Assembly: GCA_900553355.1 (NCBI GenBank)
Contig: USDK01000069.1
Span: 1-13,304 of the forward strand
DNA from: an uncultured Lachnospiraceae bacterium
Lineage (GTDB): Bacteria > Bacillota > Clostridia > Lachnospirales > Lachnospiraceae
Direction: 5' to 3'
Length of the DNA stretch: 13,304 bases
The notes below the pieces were generated by a model, which was not told the DNA's origin, searched no databases, and saw only the letters and a list, made by a program, of their open reading frames with translations. Below, in pieces: positions 1 through 6,407 of this stretch. How positions within the stretch are numbered: the first letter of the stretch is position 1; each line of letters begins with the position of its first letter. The translations under genes were made by a program, and so were the position numbers.

Positions 1-205
1 TATTATTTCACTTGTCTACTTAGAAGGGAGCATATCAAAAAAGTGTACGTCCCCGTTCACACTTTCTCACACAAAAGACCGGCACCAAGAGGTTGCCGGT
101 CTCAGCCATAATCTCAATTTTAGTGTATTGCTTTTAAATATCTAAATCAATGCTGTTTTATATATTATAAAAGGTACATTCAAATTATGATTACCGCTTC
201 AGGGA
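1..205. other. Non-coding left edge, no gene supported
   Basis: This 205-base AT-rich stretch holds no credible gene: short open frames run in from the left edge but have no start, ribosome site or recognisable protein content. It contains a GC-rich hairpin at 76-102 (listed separately) and a weak AT-only inverted repeat, TTTTATA (156-162) with TATAAAA (166-172). The segment around 1-60 could be the outer end of a repeat or insertion element lying mostly outside the window, but nothing inside the window proves that. Confidence 0.5.
76..102 (-). terminator. Candidate intrinsic terminator on the minus strand
   Basis: The arms AGACCGGCA (76-84) and TGCCGGTCT (94-102) form a perfect 9-bp GC-rich stem with a 9-base loop. 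Read on the minus strand the stem is followed by TTTTG (complement of 72-76), a short U-tract. It lies about 100 bases beyond the stop of the cold-shock gene and could end that transcript. The short U-run and the distance make this moderate. No comparable T-run follows on the plus strand. Confidence 0.5.
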
Positions 206-403
206 TTAAAGTTTTGTCACGTTTACTGCCTGCGGTCCCTTTGCGCCTTCAGTCACATCATACTCCACTTCCTGGCCTTCATCCAGAGTCTTGAACCCTT
301 CCATGTTAAGTCCGGAGTAGTGTACGAATACGTCGTTGCCGGATTCATCAGAGATGAAGCCATAGCCTTTTTGGTTGTTAAACCATTTTACCGTACCTTT
401 CAT
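206..403 (-). CDS. csp: CspA-family cold-shock protein
   Basis: This is a 65-residue single cold-shock domain, the full usual length of bacterial CspA-type RNA chaperones, which bind single-stranded RNA/DNA and melt mRNA structure in the cytoplasm. It begins MKGTVKWFNNQKGYGFI, giving the conserved strand-1 Trp and the RNP1-type KGYGFI. The RNP2-type VFVHY follows at residues 25-29, and the GQEVEYDV and GPQAVNV strands complete the five-stranded barrel. A strong ribosome site (GGAGG, complement of 411-415) sits 7 bases before the ATG. The gene diverges from ptsI across a 183-bp intergenic region holding promoters for both. Its leader carries a strong hairpin (440-460), in keeping with the structured leaders of many cold-shock mRNAs. 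Which csp paralogue it is cannot be decided here. Confidence 0.97.
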   Translation of the reverse strand: MKGTVKWFNNQKGYGFISDESGNDVFVHYSGLNMEGFKTLDEGQEVEYDVTEGAKGPQAVNVTKL

Positions 404-439
404 TATGATACCTCCATAAAAATGAAAAAAAGTTGTAAT

Positions 440-460
440 TAGTCATGTTATACACGACTA
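440..460 (-). promoter_or_regulatory. Hairpin in the csp leader
   Basis: In the minus-strand transcript the arms TAGTCGTGT and ACATGACTA pair over 9 bp (one G-U pair) with a 3-base loop, ATA. The structure sits between the predicted csp promoter and its ribosome site, about 25 bases before the Shine-Dalgarno. It could be a thermosensitive leader element, an mRNA-stabilising hairpin or a DNA operator; the sequence cannot tell these apart. Confidence 0.5.
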
Positions 461-475
461 AAAGAATACGAAGTC

Positions 476-504
476 AGATTAGCATATGTCTGACAAAAAG
501 TCAA
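476..504 (-). promoter_or_regulatory. Promoter of csp
   Basis: On the minus strand, TTGACT (complement of 499-504) and TAATCT (complement of 476-481) are separated by exactly 17 bases, a good sigma-A-type promoter. It would give a leader of roughly 60-70 bases containing the 440-460 hairpin. An inverted repeat, GTCAGA (473-478) with TCTGAC (489-494), overlaps the -10 box and spacer and may be an operator. A weaker alternative -10, TATAAC, lies nearer the gene. Confidence 0.65.
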
Positions 505-520
505 TGGGACAGCAATTATC

Positions 521-549
521 TTGACGAAATGAGAGCAAACATGTAAAGT
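521..549 (+). promoter_or_regulatory. Candidate promoter of ptsI
   Basis: TTGACG (521-526) and TAAAGT (544-549) lie 17 bases apart, about 40 bases before the ptsI ATG. The -35 box is good and the -10 box fair. The ptsI ribosome site AAAGGA (571-576) lies 10 bases before the start. The csp promoter reads away on the other strand only 17 bases upstream of this -35. Confidence 0.55.
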
Positions 550-586
550 ATAAATATCTTGAATTTTAGAAAAGGATCGAACGCAT

Positions 587-2212
587 ATGATAACATTAAC
601 GGGGAAAAAAGTATCGGAAGGAATTGCGATCGGGAGGCTTACCTTCTATAAAAGAGAGGGGAAGGAGATCCGGCGTATTTATGTAAAAGATGTAGAGAAA
701 GAGGTACAGCGTTTTCAGAAGGCAAGGATGAAAGCAATCCAGGAGCTGAAGAATCTCTATGACGTTGCGGCAAAGGAAGTAGGGGACGCAAATGCTGCGA
801 TTTTTGAGATGCAGCAGACGATCCTGGAAGAGCAGTCTCTGGTGGACCGGGTCAACAGCATCATTGTAGAGCAGAAGCTGAATGCAGAGTATGCCCTGCA
901 GACGGTGGCATCAGAGTATCTTTCCAATGACAATCCAGACCAGAAGATCTACACACAGGGACACGATGTGGATGTGAAAGACGTGGCGAACCGTATGCTG
1001 CGGATTCTTTCCAGGACCTGGAAAGATAAGATGCTGATGGATGAGCCGTTTGTCATGGCGGCAGGAGAGCTGTACCCCAGCGAGGCTATCCAGCTGGATA
1101 AGAATAAGGTACTGGGATTTGTAACCAGATATGGCACCATTAACTCCCATACCGCTGTGCTGGCCCGGACCAAGGGAATTCCATCGGTCATCGGTCTGGG
1201 AGAGGCGCTGAAAAAGGATTACGACGGGAAAATGATCGTCGTTGACGGTTATGAGGGAAAGGTATATATCGAGCCAGATTATACGACTCTGACGAAGATG
1301 AAGCAGAAACAGGACACGAATGTGACTCATGTCAAAAATCTGGAGAGACTGAAGGGAAAAGAAAATATTACCCAGAGCGGCCAGAAGATCGATATCTGCG
1401 CTAACATCGGCACCAGAGAGGATATCGAAAATGTTATCCGAAGCGATGCCGGAGGAATCGGGTTGTTCCGCAGCGAGTTCCTGTATATGGAAAATGGCAC
1501 GAAGCTTCCGACAGAAGAGCAGCAGTTTCAGGTGTATAAGCTGGCGGCTGAGTCCATGGGAGTAAAAAAGGTAGTGATCCGTACTGCTGATCTGGGAGGA
1601 GAAAAGCAGGCGGAGTGCCTGGATCTGGGAGAAGAGGCAAATCCGTCTATGGGGCTCCGCGGAATCCGGATCTCTCTGGAGAAGGAAGAGGTGTTTAAGA
1701 CACAGCTCCGGGCGATTCTGCGTGCATCCGTCTATGGAAATGTGTCCATTATGTTCCCGATGATCACTGCGATTGAGGAGGTGACCAGAGCAAAGCTGCT
1801 TCTGGAGACTGCAAAAAGGGAACTGAAGGCTGAAAAGACTGCATTCGATGAAGAAATTCAGGTGGGAGTCATGATCGAGACACCTGCTGCTGTTATGATC
1901 AGCGGTGAACTTGCAAGGGAAGTGGATTTCTTTAGCATCGGGACCAATGACCTGACACAGTTTACGCTGGGAATGGACCGGGAAAACGACAAGCTTGGAA
2001 AGTTTTATAATGCACATCATTCAGCGTTGATTAAAATGATCAGGATCGTAACAAATAATGTCCATCTGGAAGGCAAAAAGATCAGTATCTGTGGAGACCT
2101 GGCAGCGGATCTGGATCTGACAGAAACATTTATCCAGATGGGGATCGATGAATTGTCTGTAGCGCCGAACCAGGTGCTTGCTCTCAGAAAGAAGATCCGG
2201 GAGATTCAATAA
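587..2212 (+). CDS. ptsI: Phosphoenolpyruvate-protein phosphotransferase (PTS enzyme I)
   Basis: Enzyme I takes phosphate from phosphoenolpyruvate onto a histidine and passes it to HPr, the first step of PTS sugar uptake in the cytoplasm. At 541 residues it is somewhat shorter than the usual 570-575, but all landmarks are present. These are an N-terminal HPr-binding/phosphohistidine half with NSHTAVLAR, whose phospho-acceptor should be His188; the PEP-binding FRSEFLYM and RTADLGGEK; ENP/GLRGIRI motifs; SIGTNDLTQFTLGMDREN; and the catalytic Cys502 in ISICGD, matching the family's terminal Cys. The usual GGxTSH before the histidine is YGTINSH here. No ptsH or enzyme II gene is adjacent; the next gene is a purine permease 21 bp downstream, probably on the same transcript. 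Confidence 0.97.
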   Translation: MITLTGKKVSEGIAIGRLTFYKREGKEIRRIYVKDVEKEVQRFQKARMKAIQELKNLYDVAAKEVGDANAAIFEMQQTILEEQSLVDRVNSIIVEQKLNAEYALQTVASEYLSNDNPDQKIYTQGHDVDVKDVANRMLRILSRTWKDKMLMDEPFVMAAGELYPSEAIQLDKNKVLGFVTRYGTINSHTAVLARTKGIPSVIGLGEALKKDYDGKMIVVDGYEGKVYIEPDYTTLTKMKQKQDTNVTHVKNLERLKGKENITQSGQKIDICANIGTREDIENVIRSDAGGIGLFRSEFLYMENGTKLPTEEQQFQVYKLAAESMGVKKVVIRTADLGGEKQAECLDLGEEANPSMGLRGIRISLEKEEVFKTQLRAILRASVYGNVSIMFPMITAIEEVTRAKLLLETAKRELKAEKTAFDEEIQVGVMIETPAAVMISGELAREVDFFSIGTNDLTQFTLGMDRENDKLGKFYNAHHSALIKMIRIVTNNVHLEGKKISICGDLAADLDLTETFIQMGIDELSVAPNQVLALRKKIREIQ

Positions 2213-2233
2213 GAGGAAGATGGGGAAGAGAGA

Positions 2234-3616
2234 ATGTTGGAGAAAGTGTTCAAATTAAAAGAAAATGGAACGACGGTAAAAACAGAAATTGTGGCTGGCA
2301 TTACGACGTTTATGACCATGGCCTATATTCTGGCGGTAAATCCCAGTATTCTTGCCGATGCAGGAATGGATCAGGGAGCCGTGTTTACCGCGACAGCCCT
2401 GGCGGCATTGATCGGAACTCTGCTGATGGCAGTGTGTGCCAATTACCCCTTTGCGCTGGCTCCGGGGATGGGACTAAATGCTTATTTTGCCTATACGGTG
2501 GTCCTGGGAATGGGATACCGATGGGAAGTGGCGCTTACGGCCGTGTTTATCGAAGGAATTATTTTTATCATCCTGTCGCTGACCAGTGTGCGTGAGGCAA
2601 TCTTCAATGCGATCCCTCAGAACCTGAAAGCAGCAGTCAGCGTGGGAATCGGACTATTTATCGCGTTTATCGGACTTCAGAATGCCAAGATTGTTATCGG
2701 AGGCTCTTCTTTGCTGCAGCTGTTCTCCGTAGAGGCCTATAATGAGGTGAACGGAGTTCAGGCGTCATTTCAGAATGTGGGGATTACGGTGCTGCTGGCT
2801 GTGATCGGGATTCTGATCACAGGAATCTTAGTGATCAGAGATATCAAGGGAAATATTCTCTGGGGAATTCTGATTACCTGGATTATGGGGATTCTCTGCC
2901 AGTTTGCAGGATTATATGTACCAGCGCCCGAACTTGGCTTTTACAGCCTTCTTCCGGACTTCAGTTCCGGCCTGTCGGTGCCGAGCCTGTCGCCGATCTT
3001 TGCGAAGCTTGAGTTTTCAGGAATCTTTTCACTGGAATTTCTGGTGGTGATTTTTGCCTTCTTATTTGTAGATATGTTTGATACCATCGGTACACTGATC
3101 GGTGTTTCGTCCAAGGCTGGTATGCTGGATAAAGATGGAAAACTGAAAAATATCAAAGGCGCGCTTCTGGCGGATGCCGTCGCTACAACAGCAGGCGCCG
3201 TGCTGGGGACCTCTACGACCACTACATTTGTGGAGAGCGCTTCCGGTGTAACAGAAGGAGGAAGGACCGGCCTTACCGCGGTCACGACAGCTATTTTATT
3301 CGGACTGGCTCTCTTACTGTCGCCGATTTTCCTGGCGATTCCGTCCTTTGCTACAGCCCCGGCTCTGGTGGTAGTGGGCTTCTATATGCTGACGAACGTG
3401 GTGAATATTGATTTCAGCGATGTTTCAGAAGCGCTTCCATGCTACATCTGTATTGGAGCGATGCCCTTCTTCTACAGTATTTCCGAGGGGATTTCCATGG
3501 GCGTGATCTCATACGTGGTACTGAATCTGCTGACTGGAAAGGCAAAAGAGAAAAAGATCAGCCTGTTGATGTATATTCTGGCAGTATTATTTGTACTGAA
3601 ATATATATTCTTGTAA
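2234..3616 (+). CDS. NCS2-family purine permease (AzgA/PbuG type)
   Basis: This 460-residue polytopic membrane protein is of the COG2252 branch of NCS2 transporters, which import adenine, guanine or hypoxanthine with protons. Typical features are the N-terminal TFMTMAYILAVNPSILADAG, the ALAPGMGLNAYFAYTVV helix, VSVGIGLFIAFIGLQNA, the acidic FLFVDMFDTIGTLIG segment and the GTSTTTTFVESASGVTEGG re-entrant motif. All are signature positions of AzgA/PbuG proteins. Twelve or more hydrophobic stretches cover the whole chain, and the length is normal. A purine-rich ribosome site (GGGGAAGAGAG) precedes the ATG. It probably shares the ptsI transcript and ends at the terminator at 3637-3678. The exact base preference cannot be read from sequence. 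Confidence 0.95.
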   Translation: MLEKVFKLKENGTTVKTEIVAGITTFMTMAYILAVNPSILADAGMDQGAVFTATALAALIGTLLMAVCANYPFALAPGMGLNAYFAYTVVLGMGYRWEVALTAVFIEGIIFIILSLTSVREAIFNAIPQNLKAAVSVGIGLFIAFIGLQNAKIVIGGSSLLQLFSVEAYNEVNGVQASFQNVGITVLLAVIGILITGILVIRDIKGNILWGILITWIMGILCQFAGLYVPAPELGFYSLLPDFSSGLSVPSLSPIFAKLEFSGIFSLEFLVVIFAFLFVDMFDTIGTLIGVSSKAGMLDKDGKLKNIKGALLADAVATTAGAVLGTSTTTTFVESASGVTEGGRTGLTAVTTAILFGLALLLSPIFLAIPSFATAPALVVVGFYMLTNVVNIDFSDVSEALPCYICIGAMPFFYSISEGISMGVISYVVLNLLTGKAKEKKISLLMYILAVLFVLKYIFL

Positions 3617-3636
3617 TTCAATTCAAAAAAAAGAAG

Positions 3637-3678
3637 AGGAGCTGCATGCCGGATTTCCAGTGTGCAGCTTCCTTTTTG
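3637..3678. terminator. Bidirectional terminator between convergent genes
   Basis: AGGAGCTGCA (3637-3646) pairs with TGCAGCTTCCT (3663-3673) with one bulged base, followed on the plus strand by TTTTT from 3673. On the minus strand the run of A at 3625-3632 becomes a U-tract. It therefore can end the permease transcript from one side and the 3683-3919 transcript from the other. Confidence 0.8.
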
Positions 3679-3682
3679 CGCT

Positions 3683-3919
3683 CTAAAGATCCAGATTCTT
3701 AAGCCCATATTCGCGGACTATGATTTCCGCCGTTTTCCAGGCGCACATACAGCCGGAGCGGCCCGCGCCCACTGCTATGCCGGATGCCATCGGGACATCC
3801 AGATCAAAATTATCGCGGATGGACGCCATGACAGCTTCACAGCAGAAGAACACTTTTCGATAATAGTTTTCGGTGTTTTTTTGTATTTTTCCAGGGCTGA
3901 TTTCCTGTTTCATATTCAT
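3683..3919 (-). CDS. Short C-GCAxxG-C-C-like protein, apparently truncated
   Basis: A 78-residue protein whose middle resembles the N-terminal half of the C-GCAxxG-C-C (putative redox) family. It has FFCCEAVMASIRDNF followed by the Gly-rich MASGIAVGAGRSGCMC, where family members normally continue with a G-A-L-x-G-G helix and roughly 60-80 more residues. Here it reads CAWKTAEIIV and stops after GLKNLDL. Remnants of an Asn-Gly-Gly codon run are visible in another frame, suggesting small indels, so this may be a decaying copy. Against simple decay, it has a ribosome site (AGGAG, complement of 3928-3932, 8 bases from the ATG) and a near-consensus promoter. A full-length relative is encoded at 9429-9857. 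Function unknown. Confidence 0.65.
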   Translation of the reverse strand: MNMKQEISPGKIQKNTENYYRKVFFCCEAVMASIRDNFDLDVPMASGIAVGAGRSGCMCAWKTAEIIVREYGLKNLDL

Positions 3920-3956
3920 GGTCTATACTCCTGTTCATAAAAGTGATTTTAATACA

Positions 3957-3985
3957 GTTTTATGGTAAATGGAGGTGTTTGTCAA
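3957..3985 (-). promoter_or_regulatory. Strong promoter of the short minus-strand gene
   Basis: On the minus strand TTGACA (complement of 3980-3985, perfect consensus) and TAAAAC (complement of 3957-3962) are 17 bases apart. It would start transcription about 30 bases before the ATG at 3919, so the short C-GCAxxG-C-C-like gene is probably expressed. Confidence 0.75.
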
Positions 3986-4011
3986 TAAGTAAGAGAACTT
4001 TATTAATACTA

Positions 4012-4041
4012 TTGAAAATGCATATAAATAAAGAATAATAT
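4012..4041 (+). promoter_or_regulatory. Candidate promoter of the rhodanese-ArsS operon
   Basis: TTGAAA (4012-4017) and TAATAT (4036-4041) are 18 bases apart, giving a leader of about 70 bases before the ATG at 4118. A second pair, TTGGAC (4054-4059) and TAAAAT (4079-4084) with a 19-base spacer, is a weaker alternative. The region is very AT-rich, so chance matches are likely. Confidence 0.5.
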
Positions 4042-4117
4042 TAATAGAATTGATTGGACAAGGGAAGGCTAAGTGAAATAAAATACATTAGAACATGTAT
4101 TTTTACAGGAGGTTATC

Positions 4118-5197
4118 ATGAAAAAGAAATTAGTGAGTATTCTGCTCTGCACAGCAATGACAGCTTCTCTTGCAGTCGGATGTGGATCAGATACACAGGA
4201 AAAATCGACAGATGAAAGTACAGACAATACAGAAGCGGCAGGGGATTCTGATGTACAGGCGGATCCGGTAGACACAAAGAAGGTCTATGTATCTCCGGAC
4301 TGGGTACAGAGTGTGATTGATGGAAATCAGGAGGAATCCTCCGATTATGTGATTCTGGAGTGTTCCTGGGGAGAAGAAGAAGACTCTCCGTCTTATACGG
4401 AAGGACACGTTCCAGGTGCATACCACATGAATACAGACAGTGTGGAATCAGAAGAATACTGGAATATCCGTTCCCCAGAGGAGATTGAGCAGCTTCTTCT
4501 GGATTACGGCATCACAAAAGATACTACTGTGATCTGTTATGGCGAAGATGGAGTCAACTCTGCAGATGACCGTGTTGCACTCGCATTCCTCTGGGCGGGT
4601 GTTGAAAATGTAAAATGTCTGGACGGCGGACTTGCAGCATGGAATGACGCAGGATATGCGACAGAGTCCGAAAGCAATGAGCCAGAGGCAGTAAAAGACT
4701 TTGGAACGACTGTACCAGCACATCCGGAATATATCATCAGCATTGATGACGTAAAGGACAAGCTGGCAAATGACGACAACTTCAAACTGGTCAGCATCAG
4801 AAGTAAAGCGGAGTGGCTGGGAGAGACCAGTGGATACAGCTATATTGACAGAGCCGGAGAGCCGGAGGGCGCTATCTGGGGACATGATACAGATGATGGA
4901 TCTTACTGCAATGATGATGGTACCACTGTAGGCATAGATGTCCTGGAAGGTTATCTGAAAGAGTCCGGAGCTTCTCTTGATAATGAGCTGGCATTCTACT
5001 GTGGAACCGGCTGGAGAGCTGCGATTCCATTCCTGATCATGTATGAGAATGGCTATACCAATATGGAACTCTATGACGGAGGCTGGTATCAGTGGCAGAT
5101 GGATGACAGCAATCCGGTACAGGTAGGAGACCCGGCCAGTGATGACTGTGTACACACAACGGTAGGAGAACTGTCTACTGATAAGGCGGCTGAATAA
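4118..5197 (+). CDS. Exported double-rhodanese lipoprotein (sulfurtransferase-like)
   Basis: A 359-residue protein with a lipoprotein signal: Lys-rich start, hydrophobic core, and AVGC with the lipid-anchoring Cys22. An acidic Ser/Thr-rich tether (23-50) follows. Two rhodanese domains in SseA/thiosulfate-sulfurtransferase order come next. The first, about 56-185, includes GHVPGAYHMNTD and CLDGGLAAW but has YGEDG where a catalytic Cys would sit, so it is probably non-catalytic. The second, about 205-335, has the active loop FYCGTGWRA with Cys295, followed by LYDGGWYQW. Known double-domain rhodaneses move a sulfane sulfur through the second-domain cysteine. The substrate here is unknown, and export to the outer face of the membrane is the notable point. 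AGGAGG lies 5 bases before the ATG. It heads the operon but is followed by a terminator-like hairpin. Confidence 0.92.
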   Translation: MKKKLVSILLCTAMTASLAVGCGSDTQEKSTDESTDNTEAAGDSDVQADPVDTKKVYVSPDWVQSVIDGNQEESSDYVILECSWGEEEDSPSYTEGHVPGAYHMNTDSVESEEYWNIRSPEEIEQLLLDYGITKDTTVICYGEDGVNSADDRVALAFLWAGVENVKCLDGGLAAWNDAGYATESESNEPEAVKDFGTTVPAHPEYIISIDDVKDKLANDDNFKLVSIRSKAEWLGETSGYSYIDRAGEPEGAIWGHDTDDGSYCNDDGTTVGIDVLEGYLKESGASLDNELAFYCGTGWRAAIPFLIMYENGYTNMELYDGGWYQWQMDDSNPVQVGDPASDDCVHTTVGELSTDKAAE

Positions 5198-5221
5198 AAC
5201 AAGAATTTACGAAATACGGGG

Positions 5222-5252
5222 TAAGCGCTGCAGGACTTGTAGCGCTTATTTT
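5222..5252 (+). terminator. Terminator-like hairpin inside the operon
   Basis: TAAGCGCTGCA (5222-5232) pairs with TGTAGCGCTTA (5238-5248) over 11 bp (one G-U), with a 5-base loop, followed by TTTT and CCCC. It looks like an intrinsic terminator after the first rhodanese gene. Only about 35 bases separate it from the next ATG, which is too little for a separate promoter, so it probably acts as a partial terminator that sets a high first-gene to downstream ratio. Confidence 0.75.
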
Positions 5253-5287
5253 CCCCTAAAAATGATCATAAAAATGAGGACGGCAAT

Positions 5288-5722
5288 ATGAAAAAGGCAG
5301 GGTATATTCTGGCAGTTCTGCTGGAGATCGCAGCGCTGGCAGGTGCGTATATCATTAATTATTTTACGAAAAAGAAGATGGGGATGGCCAGATGGGTCAT
5401 TTATAAAAATCAGGGATGGGAGAGAGAGTATCCGATGGATGTGCTCAAGATGACAGCATTGGCAGTAATCGTTATTCTGACAATACTCATTTTTCTCCTC
5501 TTTCTCAAGAAGAAGAAGGATGCAGGAAAGCTGGTAACAGCTATGAACGTAGTGATGATCGTGCTGACGGTTGTCTATGTATCTTATACATTGGTCAGTT
5601 CCACGGAGACGATGCGGGCATATTATTTCCTGAGTCTTCTGTTTGGAATCGCAGCGGCAGTTCAGATTCTGAAGACAGGAGCCGCCGTACTGTTATGTAG
5701 GAAGCAATCTTATGAGAAATAA
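5288..5722 (+). CDS. Small four-helix membrane protein, unknown function
   Basis: I do not recognise this 144-residue protein. Four hydrophobic segments are visible, at about residues 5-25, 53-73, 82-103 and 110-137. A basic, aromatic loop (KKKMGMARWVIYKNQGWEREY) lies between the first two, and a lysine cluster (FLKKKKDAGK) between the second and third. There is no export signal beyond the first helix, no cysteine pair and no obvious catalytic residue. A GAGGA ribosome site lies 7 bases before the ATG. It overlaps the next gene (a VTT membrane protein) by 11 bases, which implies coupled translation and perhaps a shared membrane complex. That is inference. Confidence 0.8.
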   Translation: MKKAGYILAVLLEIAALAGAYIINYFTKKKMGMARWVIYKNQGWEREYPMDVLKMTALAVIVILTILIFLLFLKKKKDAGKLVTAMNVVMIVLTVVYVSYTLVSSTETMRAYYFLSLLFGIAAAVQILKTGAAVLLCRKQSYEK

Positions 5723-6407
5723 AAAACTTTGGGTATTCATCGGGATCGTAATTTTGATCCTGATCTTAAATCATATATTTGGATGGTCGACCTGGCTGGG
5801 AGATACGGATCATTTAAAATTTCTGGAAGAATTGGTACAGGAGAATCTCGTATTGGCCATCGGGATTTATATGGCTGTTACGATCGTGGGCAGTGTAGCG
5901 CTTGCTTTGCCGGGAATTACATTTGCCATACTGGCAGGACTGTTGTTCGGCCCTGTTCTGGGAACAGTCTGCTGCTGCGTGGCGGCTACGGCAGGAGCAG
6001 TTCTGGCGTTTGTGGCGGGAAGGTTTTTCTTAAAAGACAGTATTAAACCGGCAGCAATGAAAAACCGATATCTGAAAAAGTGGCTCTTTGATGAATCGGG
6101 GAAAAATCAGCTGTTTATTCTGATGATTACACGGCTGGTCCCTCTTTTTCCCTATAATCTTCAGAATTTTGCATATGGAGTGACAGATATCGGTTTTGGA
6201 ACCTATACGATTGGTTCCTTTCTGTTCATGCTGCCAGGGACAGCTATGTATACAATAGGAACGTCAGGCATTGCGGACGCCGAGAACCGGATGCTGTATC
6301 TTGGGATTGCGGTAGTGATCGCGGCAGTGGTTTTTGGAACAGGATATTATTTTAAAAAGAAGTATGTTGACAGCAGGGAAGGGGAGAAGGATGGACAGGA
6401 AAGTTAA
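5712..6407 (+). CDS. TVP38/TMEM64 (VTT-domain) membrane protein, copy 1
   Basis: A 231-residue integral membrane protein of the TVP38/TMEM64 branch of the VTT/DedA superfamily. Related VTT proteins act as lipid scramblases or flippases, but the role of bacterial TVP38 members is mostly unassigned. Landmarks are LAGLLFGPVLG (74-84), the Gly-rich helix ending FVAGRFFLKD (100-109), and RLVPLFPYNLQNFAYG (141-156), which carries the R-x-x-P-x-x-P-x-N motif of the re-entrant loop. LPGTAMYTIGTSG (174-186) follows. An N-terminal helix (6-20) and a C-terminal helix (197-213) ending in a charged tail complete it. AGGAAG (5699-5704) is its ribosome site. Together with the second copy at 7380 it brackets an Fe-S protein, an arrangement that suggests a membrane-associated redox or lipid step. 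Confidence 0.9.
   Translation: MRNKKLWVFIGIVILILILNHIFGWSTWLGDTDHLKFLEELVQENLVLAIGIYMAVTIVGSVALALPGITFAILAGLLFGPVLGTVCCCVAATAGAVLAFVAGRFFLKDSIKPAAMKNRYLKKWLFDESGKNQLFILMITRLVPLFPYNLQNFAYGVTDIGFGTYTIGSFLFMLPGTAMYTIGTSGIADAENRMLYLGIAVVIAAVVFGTGYYFKKKYVDSREGEKDGQES

Noticed and set aside
1..110. Possible insertion-sequence end or partial gene at the left edge
   Set aside because: No transposase content, terminal repeat pair or ribosome site can be seen within the window, so it was left as unexplained non-coding sequence.
911..2020. A 369-codon open frame on the minus strand inside ptsI
   Set aside because: It lies wholly opposite a gene with all enzyme I motifs, has no ribosome site or recognisable domain, and is rich in Leu/His/Ser/Cys as expected from an antisense shadow.
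3940..4117. Possible riboswitch before the first rhodanese gene
   Set aside because: The 5' leader of about 70 bases is AT-rich with no stable multi-helix fold or known riboswitch core visible; only promoter-like boxes and a Shine-Dalgarno were found.
6334..6390. Upstream start for the Fe-S protein
   Set aside because: It would add 19 residues overlapping the VTT gene further; the ATG at 6391 has a close purine-rich ribosome site and the right distance to the first cluster motif.
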